64,000 nt of DNA from Alkalisalibacterium limincola. GTDB lineage: Bacteria; Pseudomonadota; Gammaproteobacteria; Xanthomonadales; Xanthomonadaceae. Made by a program: the position numbers and the translations under genes. The stretch lies in NCBI RefSeq assembly GCF_008017755.1, contig NZ_VRTS01000005.1:124001-188000 (forward strand), written 5' to 3'. Below, piece by piece: positions 38,664 to 47,134 of this stretch (positions are counted from its first letter, which is position 1; every line of letters begins with the position of its first letter). Under the pieces are notes generated by a model. It made no database searches. It was not told the DNA's origin and saw only the letters and a program-made list of their open reading frames with translations.

Positions 38664-41205
38664 GCACCACGCCCGAGGACTCCCTGGAAATGCCCGACGC
38701 GTCACAGGCCCCGCGCGCGGCACTGGAGCGCACCTGGCGCAACGCGCCGGGCCTGCTGGGCCAGCTGACCGCGGTCAACCACTCCACCATCGGCCTGCGC
38801 TTCGTCGCCACCGGCATCGTGTTCCTGCTCATCGGCGGCATGCTGTCGATGTTCATGCGCCTGCAGCTGGCCTGGTCGGACCAGACCGTGCTCGACCATG
38901 CGCTCTACAACCAGTTCATGACGATGCACGGCACGACGATGATGTTCCTGTTCGCCGTGCCGGTCATGGAAGGCTTCGCGCTGTACCTGATCCCGAAGAT
39001 GATCGGCGCGCGCGACGTGCCCTATCCACGCATGACCGCGTTCGGCTACTGGTGCTACCTGTTCGGCGGCATCTTCCTGTATTCCAGCTTCTTCTTCGGC
39101 GCGCCCCCGACGGCGGCTGGTTCATGTACACGCCGCTCAGCGGCACGGAGTACACGCCGGGCAAGGGGCCGGACTTCTGGCTGCTTGGGGTGACGTTTGC
39201 CGAGATCGCCGCGGTCACCGCGGCGATCGAGCTGATCGTGTCGATCCTCAAGACCCGGGCGCCCGGCATGGCGATCCAGCGCATGCCGCTGTTCGCGTGG
39301 TACGTGCTGATCACCGCGTTCATGATCGCGTTCGGCTTCCCGCCGCTGATCCTGGCCAGCATCCTGCTGGAGATCGAGCGCGCGTTCGGCTTCGTGTTCT
39401 TCGAGGTGGCGCGTGGCGGCACGCCACTGCTGTGGCAGCACCTGTTCTGGCTGTTCGGGCACCCCGAGGTCTACATCATCTTCCTGCCGGCCGCCGGCGT
39501 CGTCTCGACGCTGATCCCCGTGTTCGCGCGGCGTCCGATCGTGGGCTACACCTGGATCGTGCTGGCGGTGATCGGCACGGGCTTCCTCAGCTTCGGGCTG
39601 TGGGTGCACCACATGTTCACGATCGGCATCCCGCTGCTGGCGCTGAGCTTCTTCTCGGCCGCGTCGATGGCGGTCGCCATCCCGATGGGCGTGCAGGTGT
39701 TCTCCTGGATCGCCACGCTGTGGGCCGGCAAGCCGCAGTTGCGCCCACCGATGCGCTTCATCCTCGGCTTCTTCTTCATCTTCGTCCTCGGCGGCCTGAC
39801 CGGCGTGATGGTGGCACTGGTGCCGTTCAACTGGCAGGTGCACGACACCCACTTCATCGTCGCCCACCTGCATTACGTGGTCATCGGCGGGCTGCTGTTC
39901 CCGCTGTTCGCCGGCGTGTATTACTGGCTGCCGCACGTCACCGGGCGCATGCCGCACGACGGTTTCTCGCGCATGGTGTTCTGGCTGCTCTTCATCGGCT
40001 TCAACCTGACCTTCCTGCCGATGCACTTCACCGGCCTTTTGGGCATGCCGCGCCGTGCCTACACCTACTCCGCCGAACTCGGCGCCCACGTGCAGTGGCT
40101 CAACCTGGTCTCGACCGCGGCGGGCTTCCTGCTGGCGGTGGGCTTCGTCGCGTTCTGCGTCGATGTGTGGCTGGCCTGGCGCCACGGGCGACGCGCCGGC
40201 TTCAACCCATGGAAGGCCTCGACGCTGGAATGGGCGATGCCGACGCCGCCGCCGAGCTACAACTTCGTGTCGCTGCCGAGCGTGGGTGAGCGCGAGCCGC
40301 TCTGGGAGCGGCCCGGGATCGCGGAGCAACTGCTGGAGGGTCGCGGCTTCCTGGCGGGCGCGCCGCGTGGCCGGCGGGAAACCCTCGGCACCAGCCTCAA
40401 GGCGGGCAAGCCCGAACAGGTCATCACGCTCTCGGACTCCACGCCGATCCCGCTGTTCACCGCGCTGACCATCGTTGGCGTCCTCGCGTTCTTCATCGCC
40501 GGCTGGTACTGGGCTGCGGCGGCGTCCTTCATCGGCACGATCGCGATGCTGTGGTGGTGGATCTGGACCACCGGCGACGCCGGTGTGGCGACGATGGTCG
40601 ATGCCGGCAGCGACGGTGCCCAGCCGCTGACGCTGCCGACCCAGTCGGCCAGCCCGGACGCGCCGGGCTGGTGGGGCACGGCGATGTTCCTGCTTGTCGA
40701 TGCCTCGCTGTACGGCTCCCTTGTGTTCGCCTACTTCTACCTGTGGCTGTCGGCCGATGTGTGGCCACCGCCCGGCCACGACCTGCCGGGCCTGCTTTGG
40801 CCGGCGCTGGGGCTGGTGGTCCTGCTGGCAGGCAGCGCGGCGGCGCACTGGGCCCGTCGACGCAATGCGGCCGACCGTCCGCTGGCGGCCCGTGGCGGAC
40901 TGCTGCTGGCCTTCGGCCTGCTGCTGGCCTTCCTTGGCACGCAGGCGGCGACGCTGCTCGAGTACGGGCAGGCGCCGCAGGTGCACGCCTACGCCTCGCT
41001 GATCTGGGTGCTGGTGGGCTACCAGGGCGTGCATGCGCTGGCCGCGCTGCTGATGGCGGTCTTCGTGTGGCTGCGCAGCCGCCGTGGCATCGCCAGCGCA
41101 CAGCGGCCGCTGGACTTCCGCGTCCTGACCCTGTTCTGGCACTACACGACCGGCCTCTGGCTGGTCGGCCTGCTGCTGGTGCACCTGTTCCCGCGCGTGG
41201 TCTGA
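38660..41205 (+). CDS. ctaD: Cytochrome c oxidase subunits I+III fusion (one frame break)
   Basis: This is a fused catalytic and subunit III protein of about 848 aa. The N-terminal part has the heme a His in MTMHGTTMMFLF, HPEVYIIFLPAAG and WVHHMFTIG (CuB ligands) and DTHFIVAHLHYVV (heme ligands). After about 560 residues the subunit III part begins (PGWWGTAMFLLVDASLYGSLVFAYFYLW) and ends HYTTGLWLVGLLLVHLF. The frame breaks near 39103-39107, in a C5 run before PDGGWFMYTPLS, with one base missing. It starts at 38660, overlapping coxB. Confidence 0.93.
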
Positions 41206-41215
41206 GGAGGACGCC

Positions 41216-41590
41216 ATGGCCTTCGCCAACAACCGCAGCCTGGTCGGCGTGATCACGGCGATGATCATCTGGGCCGCGTGGTTCGTGCTGGTCTATGCGC
41301 TGACCGGCGTGGGCTGCGATGCGGGCTGGCACACGCGCCGTTTCGCCGGCATCAACCACCTCAGCCTGTGGATGCTGGCCTCGACCGCGGTGGCGGTGGC
41401 GCTGATGGCCTGGTGCGCGTGGCGCGGATGGGTCGGATGGCGGGAAAACAACCCTTCCGGCGACGGGCGCGAGGCCGGGCAGCGGCAGCGCTTCCTCGGC
41501 ATGGTGATGCTGATCCTGGCCCTGCTCGCGATCGCCGGGACGCTGATGATCGCGCTGCCGATCCTGCTGCTCGACCCCTGCGCGACCTGA
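41216..41590 (+). CDS. Oxidase-associated hypothetical membrane protein
   Basis: This 124-aa protein has three transmembrane helices (GVITAMIIWAAWFVLVYAL, LWMLASTAVAVALMAWCAW and FLGMVMLILALLAIAGTLM). It begins 10 nt after the fused oxidase subunit, with GAGGAGG upstream, and is in the same operon. Small membrane proteins of this kind are frequent next to caa3 oxidase genes, but I cannot name the family. Confidence 0.72.
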   Translation: MAFANNRSLVGVITAMIIWAAWFVLVYALTGVGCDAGWHTRRFAGINHLSLWMLASTAVAVALMAWCAWRGWVGWRENNPSGDGREAGQRQRFLGMVMLILALLAIAGTLMIALPILLLDPCAT

Positions 41591-41614
41591 GCGCGCGCAC
41601 TGAAAGGACTGACG

Positions 41615-42133
41615 ATGGCCCGACCCCACGAGAAGCCGATACCCAGCAAGGTCGCCTTCAACCAGCACCCGCTGCACCCGATGACGGTGCATTTCCCGAT
41701 TGCCTTCCTCGGCTTCGTGCCATTGGCCGACCTGGCGTTCTGGTGGCTGGGCGACGCGTTCTGGGCGCTGGTCGCGTTCTGGATGATCGTGGTCGGCTTC
41801 GCGATGGGCGTGGTGGCCTCGGTTCTGGGAACGCTCGACTTCATGCTGGTGCGCGCGGTGCGCCAGCACGTGGCCGGGTGGAGCCACTTCATCGCCGCGA
41901 TCATGACCCTGTCACTGGCCGGCACCAACCTGATGCTGCGCCTGGACGACCCGGTGGGCAGTGCATTGCCCTGGGGACTGTTCACCTCGGTGGCGACGCT
42001 GGTGGTGCTGGGCTTCGCCGGTTGGCTGGGCGGCACGCTGACCTTCCGCCACGGCATCGGCACCTATGTCCACGAGGCGGAAGACGACGATGCGGACGAG
42101 GACGACAAGCCCGAGGACCCGGTGCGCGAATGA
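41615..42133 (+). CDS. DUF2231-like membrane protein
   Basis: This 172-aa protein with four transmembrane helices starts with HPLHPMTVHFPIAFLGFVPLADL, the signature of DUF2231 proteins, and ends with an acidic tail DDADEDDKPED. It has AAGGAC upstream and lies 24 nt after the previous gene, in line with the oxidase operon. DUF2231 proteins often accompany respiratory genes; their function is unknown. Confidence 0.8.
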   Translation: MARPHEKPIPSKVAFNQHPLHPMTVHFPIAFLGFVPLADLAFWWLGDAFWALVAFWMIVVGFAMGVVASVLGTLDFMLVRAVRQHVAGWSHFIAAIMTLSLAGTNLMLRLDDPVGSALPWGLFTSVATLVVLGFAGWLGGTLTFRHGIGTYVHEAEDDDADEDDKPEDPVRE

Positions 42134-42147
42134 GTGCCCGCGCCGCC

Positions 42148-42600
42148 CTACACGCCACCCAGCGGCGGCAGCGCACCGGGCTTGGCCGCCGCCAGCGCGA
42201 CGATGCCCAGGAACAGCGGCAGTGGCAGCCAGTTGAGCACGCGGTAGAACGCGCTGGTGTGGCGGGTGTGTCCATGGCTGAGGTCGACCAGCAGCTGGCC
42301 GAAGTACAGGTGCAGCATCACCGCCAGCGCGACCAGCGCCAGCTTCGCCGGCAGCCAGGGGCCCTGGAACCCGTAGGCGATCAGCACGATGCCCAGCACG
42401 ACGGTGATCACCGCGGCCGGGGTCATGACACCGAAGTACAGGGTCTTGCCGATCGCGTTCAGGCGCGGCTTCTCGTCCTCGCCCCGCCCCCCGGGCCGGT
42501 CGGCATGGACGCTGGCGATGAACAGCCGGGGCAGGAAGAACAATGCGGTGAACCAGATCGCCATTGCCGCGATGTGGAAGAACTTCAGCCAGAAATACAT
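42148..42600 (-). CDS. HemJ/CopD-like membrane protein
   Basis: This 150-aa protein with four transmembrane helices has MYFWLKFFHIAAMAIWF and FLPRLF near the N-terminus (conserved His), LYFGVMTPAAVITVVLG, and WLPAKLALVALAVMLHLYFGQ (conserved Lys). These match HemJ-type protoporphyrinogen oxidases and the wider CopD family. It would help heme supply for the oxidases if it is a true HemJ. The start at 42600 has GGAGG 5 nt upstream. It is transcribed against the oxidase operon and back-to-back with ctaG. Confidence 0.78.
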   Translation of the reverse strand: MYFWLKFFHIAAMAIWFTALFFLPRLFIASVHADRPGGRGEDEKPRLNAIGKTLYFGVMTPAAVITVVLGIVLIAYGFQGPWLPAKLALVALAVMLHLYFGQLLVDLSHGHTRHTSAFYRVLNWLPLPLFLGIVALAAAKPGALPPLGGV

Positions 42601-42609
42601 CGCGCCTCC

Positions 42610-43584
42610 GTGTCGCATTCCGCCGCACCGAGCCGGATCGGTGCACGCGGCTACAGCCTAACCGGTCGGGCGCCGGTTTCGGCAATCGCGCTGATGGGGC
42701 TGCTGTTTGCCGCACCGGCGCTGGCGCACGCCCCCGATGCGGACGCACCGCCGGACCTGGCCCACGCATGGAGCGCGGACCTGTGGCTGACGCCGCTGTG
42801 GGCGGCCAGCCTGCTGCTGTACCTGCTCGGACTGCGCCAGCTGTGGCGCCACGGCTTCGGTCGCGGCGTCGGCCGCGGCCAGGCCCTTTCGTTCTTCTGC
42901 GGCTGGCTGGCATTGGGGCTGGCGATGGTGTGGCCGCTGGATGCCCTCGGCGCGTGGTCGCTGGCCGCGCACATGGCGCAGCACATGGTGCTGATGGCCC
43001 TGGCGCCACCGTTGCTGCTGGCCGGGCTGCCGGGCGCGGTGTGGCTGGCCGCGTTGCCCTCGTCGGGTGCACGCGCGATCAGTGCGCCGCTGCGCGGACC
43101 CGCCGGCCGGCGCACCTGGCGCGTGTTGACCGGGGCGACGCTGGTCACCCTTCTGCAGGCAGCGGTCATGTGGGGCTGGCACCTGCCGGCGGCGATGGAA
43201 CTGGCCCTGCGCAACGAGCTGGTGCACTACGCGATGCACCTGTGCTTCCTTGTGGCCGGCCTGCTGTTCTGGGCCGCTCTGCTGCGCAGCCTTCGCGAGC
43301 CGTCACTGGGGGCAGGCAGCGCAGTGACGGCGATCATCGCGACGATGCTGCACATGGGCCTGCTCTCGGCGTTGCTCGTGTTCGCGTCGCGGCCCCTGTA
43401 TCCATGGTATTTCGAACGTGTGCCACAGCTGGGCCTTTCGGCGCTGGAGGACCAGCAGCTGGCCGGACTGATCATGTGGGTGCCCTCGGCCCTGCCCTAC
43501 CTGGTGGGCGGAGTGGCCCTGGTGGCGGCCTGGCTGGCGCGCAACGAACGCCACACGCCCGGCCCCCGTGGACAACAAGGATGA
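42610..43584 (+). CDS. ctaG: Cytochrome oxidase assembly protein, CtaG (CtaG_Cox type)
   Basis: This 324-aa multi-helix membrane protein has a signal-like N-terminus ending FAAPALAHAPD, then LAAHMAQHMVLMALAPPLLL and HYAMHLCFLVAGLLFWAAL with conserved His-rich helices, and ATMLHMGLLSALLVF. These features mark the CtaG_Cox family of caa3 oxidase assembly factors. The start is uncertain: GTG at 42610 gives a basic leader before the hydrophobic segment, whereas ATG at 42694 gives a signal without positive charge. The 42610 start overlaps the divergent hemJ-like ribosome site. Confidence 0.85.
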   Translation: MSHSAAPSRIGARGYSLTGRAPVSAIALMGLLFAAPALAHAPDADAPPDLAHAWSADLWLTPLWAASLLLYLLGLRQLWRHGFGRGVGRGQALSFFCGWLALGLAMVWPLDALGAWSLAAHMAQHMVLMALAPPLLLAGLPGAVWLAALPSSGARAISAPLRGPAGRRTWRVLTGATLVTLLQAAVMWGWHLPAAMELALRNELVHYAMHLCFLVAGLLFWAALLRSLREPSLGAGSAVTAIIATMLHMGLLSALLVFASRPLYPWYFERVPQLGLSALEDQQLAGLIMWVPSALPYLVGGVALVAAWLARNERHTPGPRGQQG

Positions 43585-43588
43585 AGCA

Positions 43589-44908
43589 ATGCCGGTTTCG
43601 ACCCTGAGGATCTTCGCGTGGCTGCTGGCCTACCTGGGCCTGGCCCTGCTGCCGATGGCGGTGGCGATGCTGGGCTCGCGCCCGCCGCCGCGCGAGCTGC
43701 TGGTGGAGGCTGGCGCGATGCTCGGCCTGCTGGGGCTGGGGGTGCTGGCCGGCCAATTGGTGATCTCTGGCCGGCACCGCTGGTTCGCCGCGGGGGTGGG
43801 GCAGGACAACCTGCTGCAGTTCCACCGCAACACCGGCGTGTTCGGCTGGCTGCTGGTGCTGGCGCATCCGATCCTGCTGATGCTGGGCGACAGCGCCTTC
43901 CTGGCGTGGCTCGATCCCCGCGAAGACCTGTTGCGCGCACTGACGATGGCCGCACTGCTGCTGGGCACCACGGTGCTGGCCGTCACCTCGCTGTGGCGCG
44001 TGTCGCTGGGCCTGCAATACGAAACCTGGCGCACCATCCACGCCGCGCTGTCGCTGCTGGTCGTCGCCGGCGGGCTTGCCCACGCGCTGATGGGCGCCCA
44101 CCACACGGCGGGACTGCCGACCCAGCTGATGCTGGTCGGTGTGGTCGGAGTGCCGCTGGCGCTGCTGATTGAAACCCGCCTGTGGCGACCCTGGCGGCTG
44201 CGCCGCCGACCCTGGCGCATCGTCGAGATCGAGGAGCGTCGAGCGGAATCCACGCGCCTGGTGCTGCGAGCCGACGGCCACGCCGGCATGCAGTTCCGGG
44301 CCGGCCAGTACGCGTGGCTGACCGTCGGCGGCACGCCGTTCTCGCTGCAGCAGCACCCCTTCTCGATGGCCTCTTCACCGACCGACCCGACCCGGCTGGA
44401 GTTCATTGCCAAGCAGGTGGGCGACTTCACCGGATCACTCCCCGACCTCGAGCCCGGCACGCGTGCCTTCCTCGAGGGCCCCTATGGTGTGTTCTCGATC
44501 GATGTCGAGGCCAACCGCCGCGCGGTGTTCATCGCCGGCGGCATCGGCATCACCCCGATCCTCTCGATGCTGCGCGCCTGCCGCGAGCGCGGCCATTCAC
44601 AGCCGATGTGGCTGCTTTACGGAAACAACGACGAGGGCGAAATCGTCGCCCGCGAGGCCCTGGAGGACCTGGCCGGCGAGATGCCGTTGACCCTGGTGCA
44701 CGTGCTGGCCGAGCCTTCCGACGACTGGGATGGCGCCACCGGCTATATCGACGAGGAGCTGCTCGCGCAGGAGCTGCCACCGGACGCCGACGACATCGAC
44801 TACTTCGTCTGCGGGCCGCAACCGCTGATGGACAAGGTCGAGCCGGCGCTCAAATCACGCGGCCTCGACACCCTGAGGCTGTATTCCGAACGCTTCGACC
44901 TGGTCTAG
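43589..44908 (+). CDS. Ferric-reductase-like transmembrane oxidoreductase with FAD/NAD(P) domains
   Basis: This 439-aa protein has an N-terminal six-helix ferric-reductase-like heme domain (LQFHRNTGVFGWLLVLAHP and RTIHAALSLLVVAGGLAHAL with paired His), an FAD domain (QQHPFSMASSPTD), and an NAD(P) domain with GGIGITPILSMLRAC and a C-terminal YFVCGPQPLMDKV. It would move electrons from NAD(P)H through FAD to membrane heme. The start at 43589 has AAGGA upstream; the GTG at 43568 is an alternative. It lies 4 nt after ctaG. Confidence 0.88.
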   Translation: MPVSTLRIFAWLLAYLGLALLPMAVAMLGSRPPPRELLVEAGAMLGLLGLGVLAGQLVISGRHRWFAAGVGQDNLLQFHRNTGVFGWLLVLAHPILLMLGDSAFLAWLDPREDLLRALTMAALLLGTTVLAVTSLWRVSLGLQYETWRTIHAALSLLVVAGGLAHALMGAHHTAGLPTQLMLVGVVGVPLALLIETRLWRPWRLRRRPWRIVEIEERRAESTRLVLRADGHAGMQFRAGQYAWLTVGGTPFSLQQHPFSMASSPTDPTRLEFIAKQVGDFTGSLPDLEPGTRAFLEGPYGVFSIDVEANRRAVFIAGGIGITPILSMLRACRERGHSQPMWLLYGNNDEGEIVAREALEDLAGEMPLTLVHVLAEPSDDWDGATGYIDEELLAQELPPDADDIDYFVCGPQPLMDKVEPALKSRGLDTLRLYSERFDLV

Positions 44909-44917
44909 GAGGGACCC

Positions 44918-45010
44918 ATGCTGCACATTCAGGCGAAACGACTCGCGACGGCGGCCAGTCTGGTGCTGTTGGTTGTGGCGCTGGGTACGGCATGGCTCTT
45001 CGCCGGCTGA
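44918..45010 (+). CDS. 30-aa single-helix membrane peptide
   Basis: A short ORF starts MLHIQAKRLATAASL, with a strong AGGAGGG 5 nt upstream, and continues as one transmembrane helix (LVLLVVALGTAWLFAG) to its stop. The short basic N-terminus followed by one helix is the layout of small respiratory-complex subunits. It lies 9 nt after the oxidoreductase stop and overlaps the topoisomerase start by 19 nt. I do not recognise a named family. Confidence 0.6.
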   Translation: MLHIQAKRLATAASLVLLVVALGTAWLFAG

Positions 45011-46026
45011 GCACCCCGCCGCCGGTCGGCCCCCGGCCGGCGCTGCGCCACGTCAGCGACACCGAGCCAGGCATCCGTCGTCGTCGCCGGGGCGGTGGCT
45101 TCAGCTACGTTGCAGCCGACGGCAAGCCGGTCAGGAGCGCGGCCCAACGGGAACGCTTCGATGCCCTGGGGATTCCCCCGGCCTGGACGGACGTGTGGAT
45201 CTGCAGCGATCCGCTCGGTCACATCCAGGCGACCGGCCTGGATGCGGCCGGCCGCAAGCAGTACCGCTACCACCCGCGCTGGAGCGAATGGCGTGCGCAG
45301 GTGAAGTACCACCAGTTGCTCGCGTTCGGGAAGGCGCTGCCCGCACTTCGGCGCAGGGTTCGGCAGGACCTGGAGGGGCCGCCGGGCGAGGCGGACTTCA
45401 GCGTCGCGGCGCTGGTGCTGCTGCTCGACCACGCCCACCTGCGCGTCGGCAGCCGTCGGCACACCCGGCGCAGCGGTACGTTCGGTGCAACGACCCTACG
45501 CGCACGCCACGTCGACGTTCGGCCGGACGGCAGCGTCAGGCTGCGCTTCCAGGCCAAGGGCGGCAAGCGGGTGCAGCGGACGTGCGCGACCGGCAGTTGC
45601 ACCGGGTGCTGCAGAAGGTCGACGACCTGCCCGGACGCGAGTTCTTCACCTGGGTCGACGACGAGGGCAAGGTGCGCCCGGTCACTTCCCAGCAGGTCAA
45701 CGCCTACCTGGCCGAGGTCGTCGGCGCGGAGGGCGTCAGCGCGAAGACCTTTCGAACCTGGGCGGGCAGCGTGGCCGCGGTCGCCGAGGCCCGACGCGGG
45801 CCACCGCCCCTGACCATCAAGTCGCTGACACGCGCGGCGGCCGAGCGCCTGCACAACACGCCCGCGATCTGCCGCTCGTCCTACATCCACCCCCTGGTGC
45901 TGGCCCTGGTCGACCTGCCGGCCAAGGAGCTGCAGCGCCGCCTGGGACGGCGGGCTCCGGGGGGCGCCGCGTGGCCTGGGTGCGGACGAGCAGCGCCTGC
46001 TGCGCCTGCTGGAACAAGCGGCGTAG
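44992..46026 (+). CDS. DNA topoisomerase IB (two frame breaks)
   Basis: This type IB topoisomerase of the short bacterial/poxvirus kind has about 345 aa when repaired. It has GGGFSYVAADGKPV, PPAWTDVWIC, YRYHPRWSEWR, ALVLLLDHAHLRVGS with RHTRRSGTFGATTLRARHV, and CRSSYIHPLVL with the Tyr nucleophile. One base is missing near 45580, before VRDRQLHRVLQ. One extra base lies in a G6 run near 45958-45963; five G restore PRGLGADEQRLLRLLEQAA and the stop at 46026. It converges with ku. Confidence 0.85.
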
Positions 46027-46062
46027 GCGCGAACGGCCGCGCGGACCCGGACCCGGCCAGCC

Positions 46063-47106
46063 TCAGGCGGATTTGCGCTTGCTTGCGGTCGATGCCCGCG
46101 ATTTCGCCGGGGCCTTGGTGGCTGCGGACTTCTTCGAAGCCGCTTTCTTCGCGGTGGACTTCCCGGTACCTGCCTTCGTCGGGGCGCGTTTCGCGGTCGC
46201 GGACTTCTTCGCGGAGGGCTTCTTCGGGGCAGGTTTCTTCGAGGCGGCCTGCTTCGTGCCGCGTTTGTCCGGGCCCTTCGTCCGCGCGGCCTTTTTCGCG
46301 GGTGTGCGCTTGTTCTCCGACAGGCTCTTCTTTAGCAACGACATGAAATCGACCACGTTGGTGGCGGCATCGTCGGGCACCGCCACCTCCTCGTCGACTG
46401 CCGCACTGGACCCGGTGGACTCCACGCGCTCGCGGATGATGGCCGCCAGGCGGTCCCGGAAATCATCCCGGTAGTCGTCGCCCGACCACGGCGTGGACAT
46501 CGATTCGACCAGCGACTTGGCCATCTCGATCTCCTTCTTGGAGATCCTGTATTCCGACGGTGCCTTGTCGGGGAGCGCGTAGTCGGCTGGATCGACGAGT
46601 TCCTGCGGGTAGCGCATCAGGATCAGCACCAGCGCATCGTCCTCGGGTACGACGGCACACAGGTATTCGCGGGTGCGGATGACCACCCGCGCCACACCGG
46701 CCTTGCCCGTTTCCTTGAGTGTTTCACGCAGCAGCACGTAGCCTTTCTCGGCCTTCTTCCCGGGTACCAGGATGTAGGGCTTGTCGAAGCTCCTCGGGCC
46801 CAGTTCGCCAACGTCGACGAAGGCCTCGATATCGACCGACTCGTGGCGCTCCGGGGCGGCGGAGGCGATGTCCTCCTTCTCGATCACGACGTAGCTGCCC
46901 TTCTCGTACTCGAACGCCTTGACGATGTCGCCCCAGGGGACCTCCTCACCCGTGTCGGCGTTGACCCGCTCGTAGCGGATCGGCGTGTTGTCGCGCGAAT
47001 CGAGCATGCGCAGGCTGAGGTCCACCTTGCGTTCCCCGGCCATCAGCGCCACGGGCACGTTGAGCAGGCCGAAGGAAAGGTTGCCGGTCCAGATCGGGCG
47101 TGCCAT
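46063..47106 (-). CDS. ku: Ku protein (NHEJ), with long basic tail
   Basis: This 347-aa Ku homologue forms a ring on DNA ends and recruits LigD. The Ku core spans about residues 1-255 and starts ARPIWTGNLSFGLLNVPV, with YVLLRETLKETGKAG and ISKKEIEMAKSLVESM. The last 80 residues are a Lys/Ala/Pro-rich tail (repeats such as KKAASKKSAATKA), histone-H1-like, which in other Ku proteins promotes DNA binding or threading. The start has GGAGA upstream. It lies 28 nt downstream of ligD. Confidence 0.95.
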   Translation of the reverse strand: MARPIWTGNLSFGLLNVPVALMAGERKVDLSLRMLDSRDNTPIRYERVNADTGEEVPWGDIVKAFEYEKGSYVVIEKEDIASAAPERHESVDIEAFVDVGELGPRSFDKPYILVPGKKAEKGYVLLRETLKETGKAGVARVVIRTREYLCAVVPEDDALVLILMRYPQELVDPADYALPDKAPSEYRISKKEIEMAKSLVESMSTPWSGDDYRDDFRDRLAAIIRERVESTGSSAAVDEEVAVPDDAATNVVDFMSLLKKSLSENKRTPAKKAARTKGPDKRGTKQAASKKPAPKKPSAKKSATAKRAPTKAGTGKSTAKKAASKKSAATKAPAKSRASTASKRKSA

Positions 47107-47134
47107 GGGGAGTCTCCATCAAGCAGGGGTGGGG

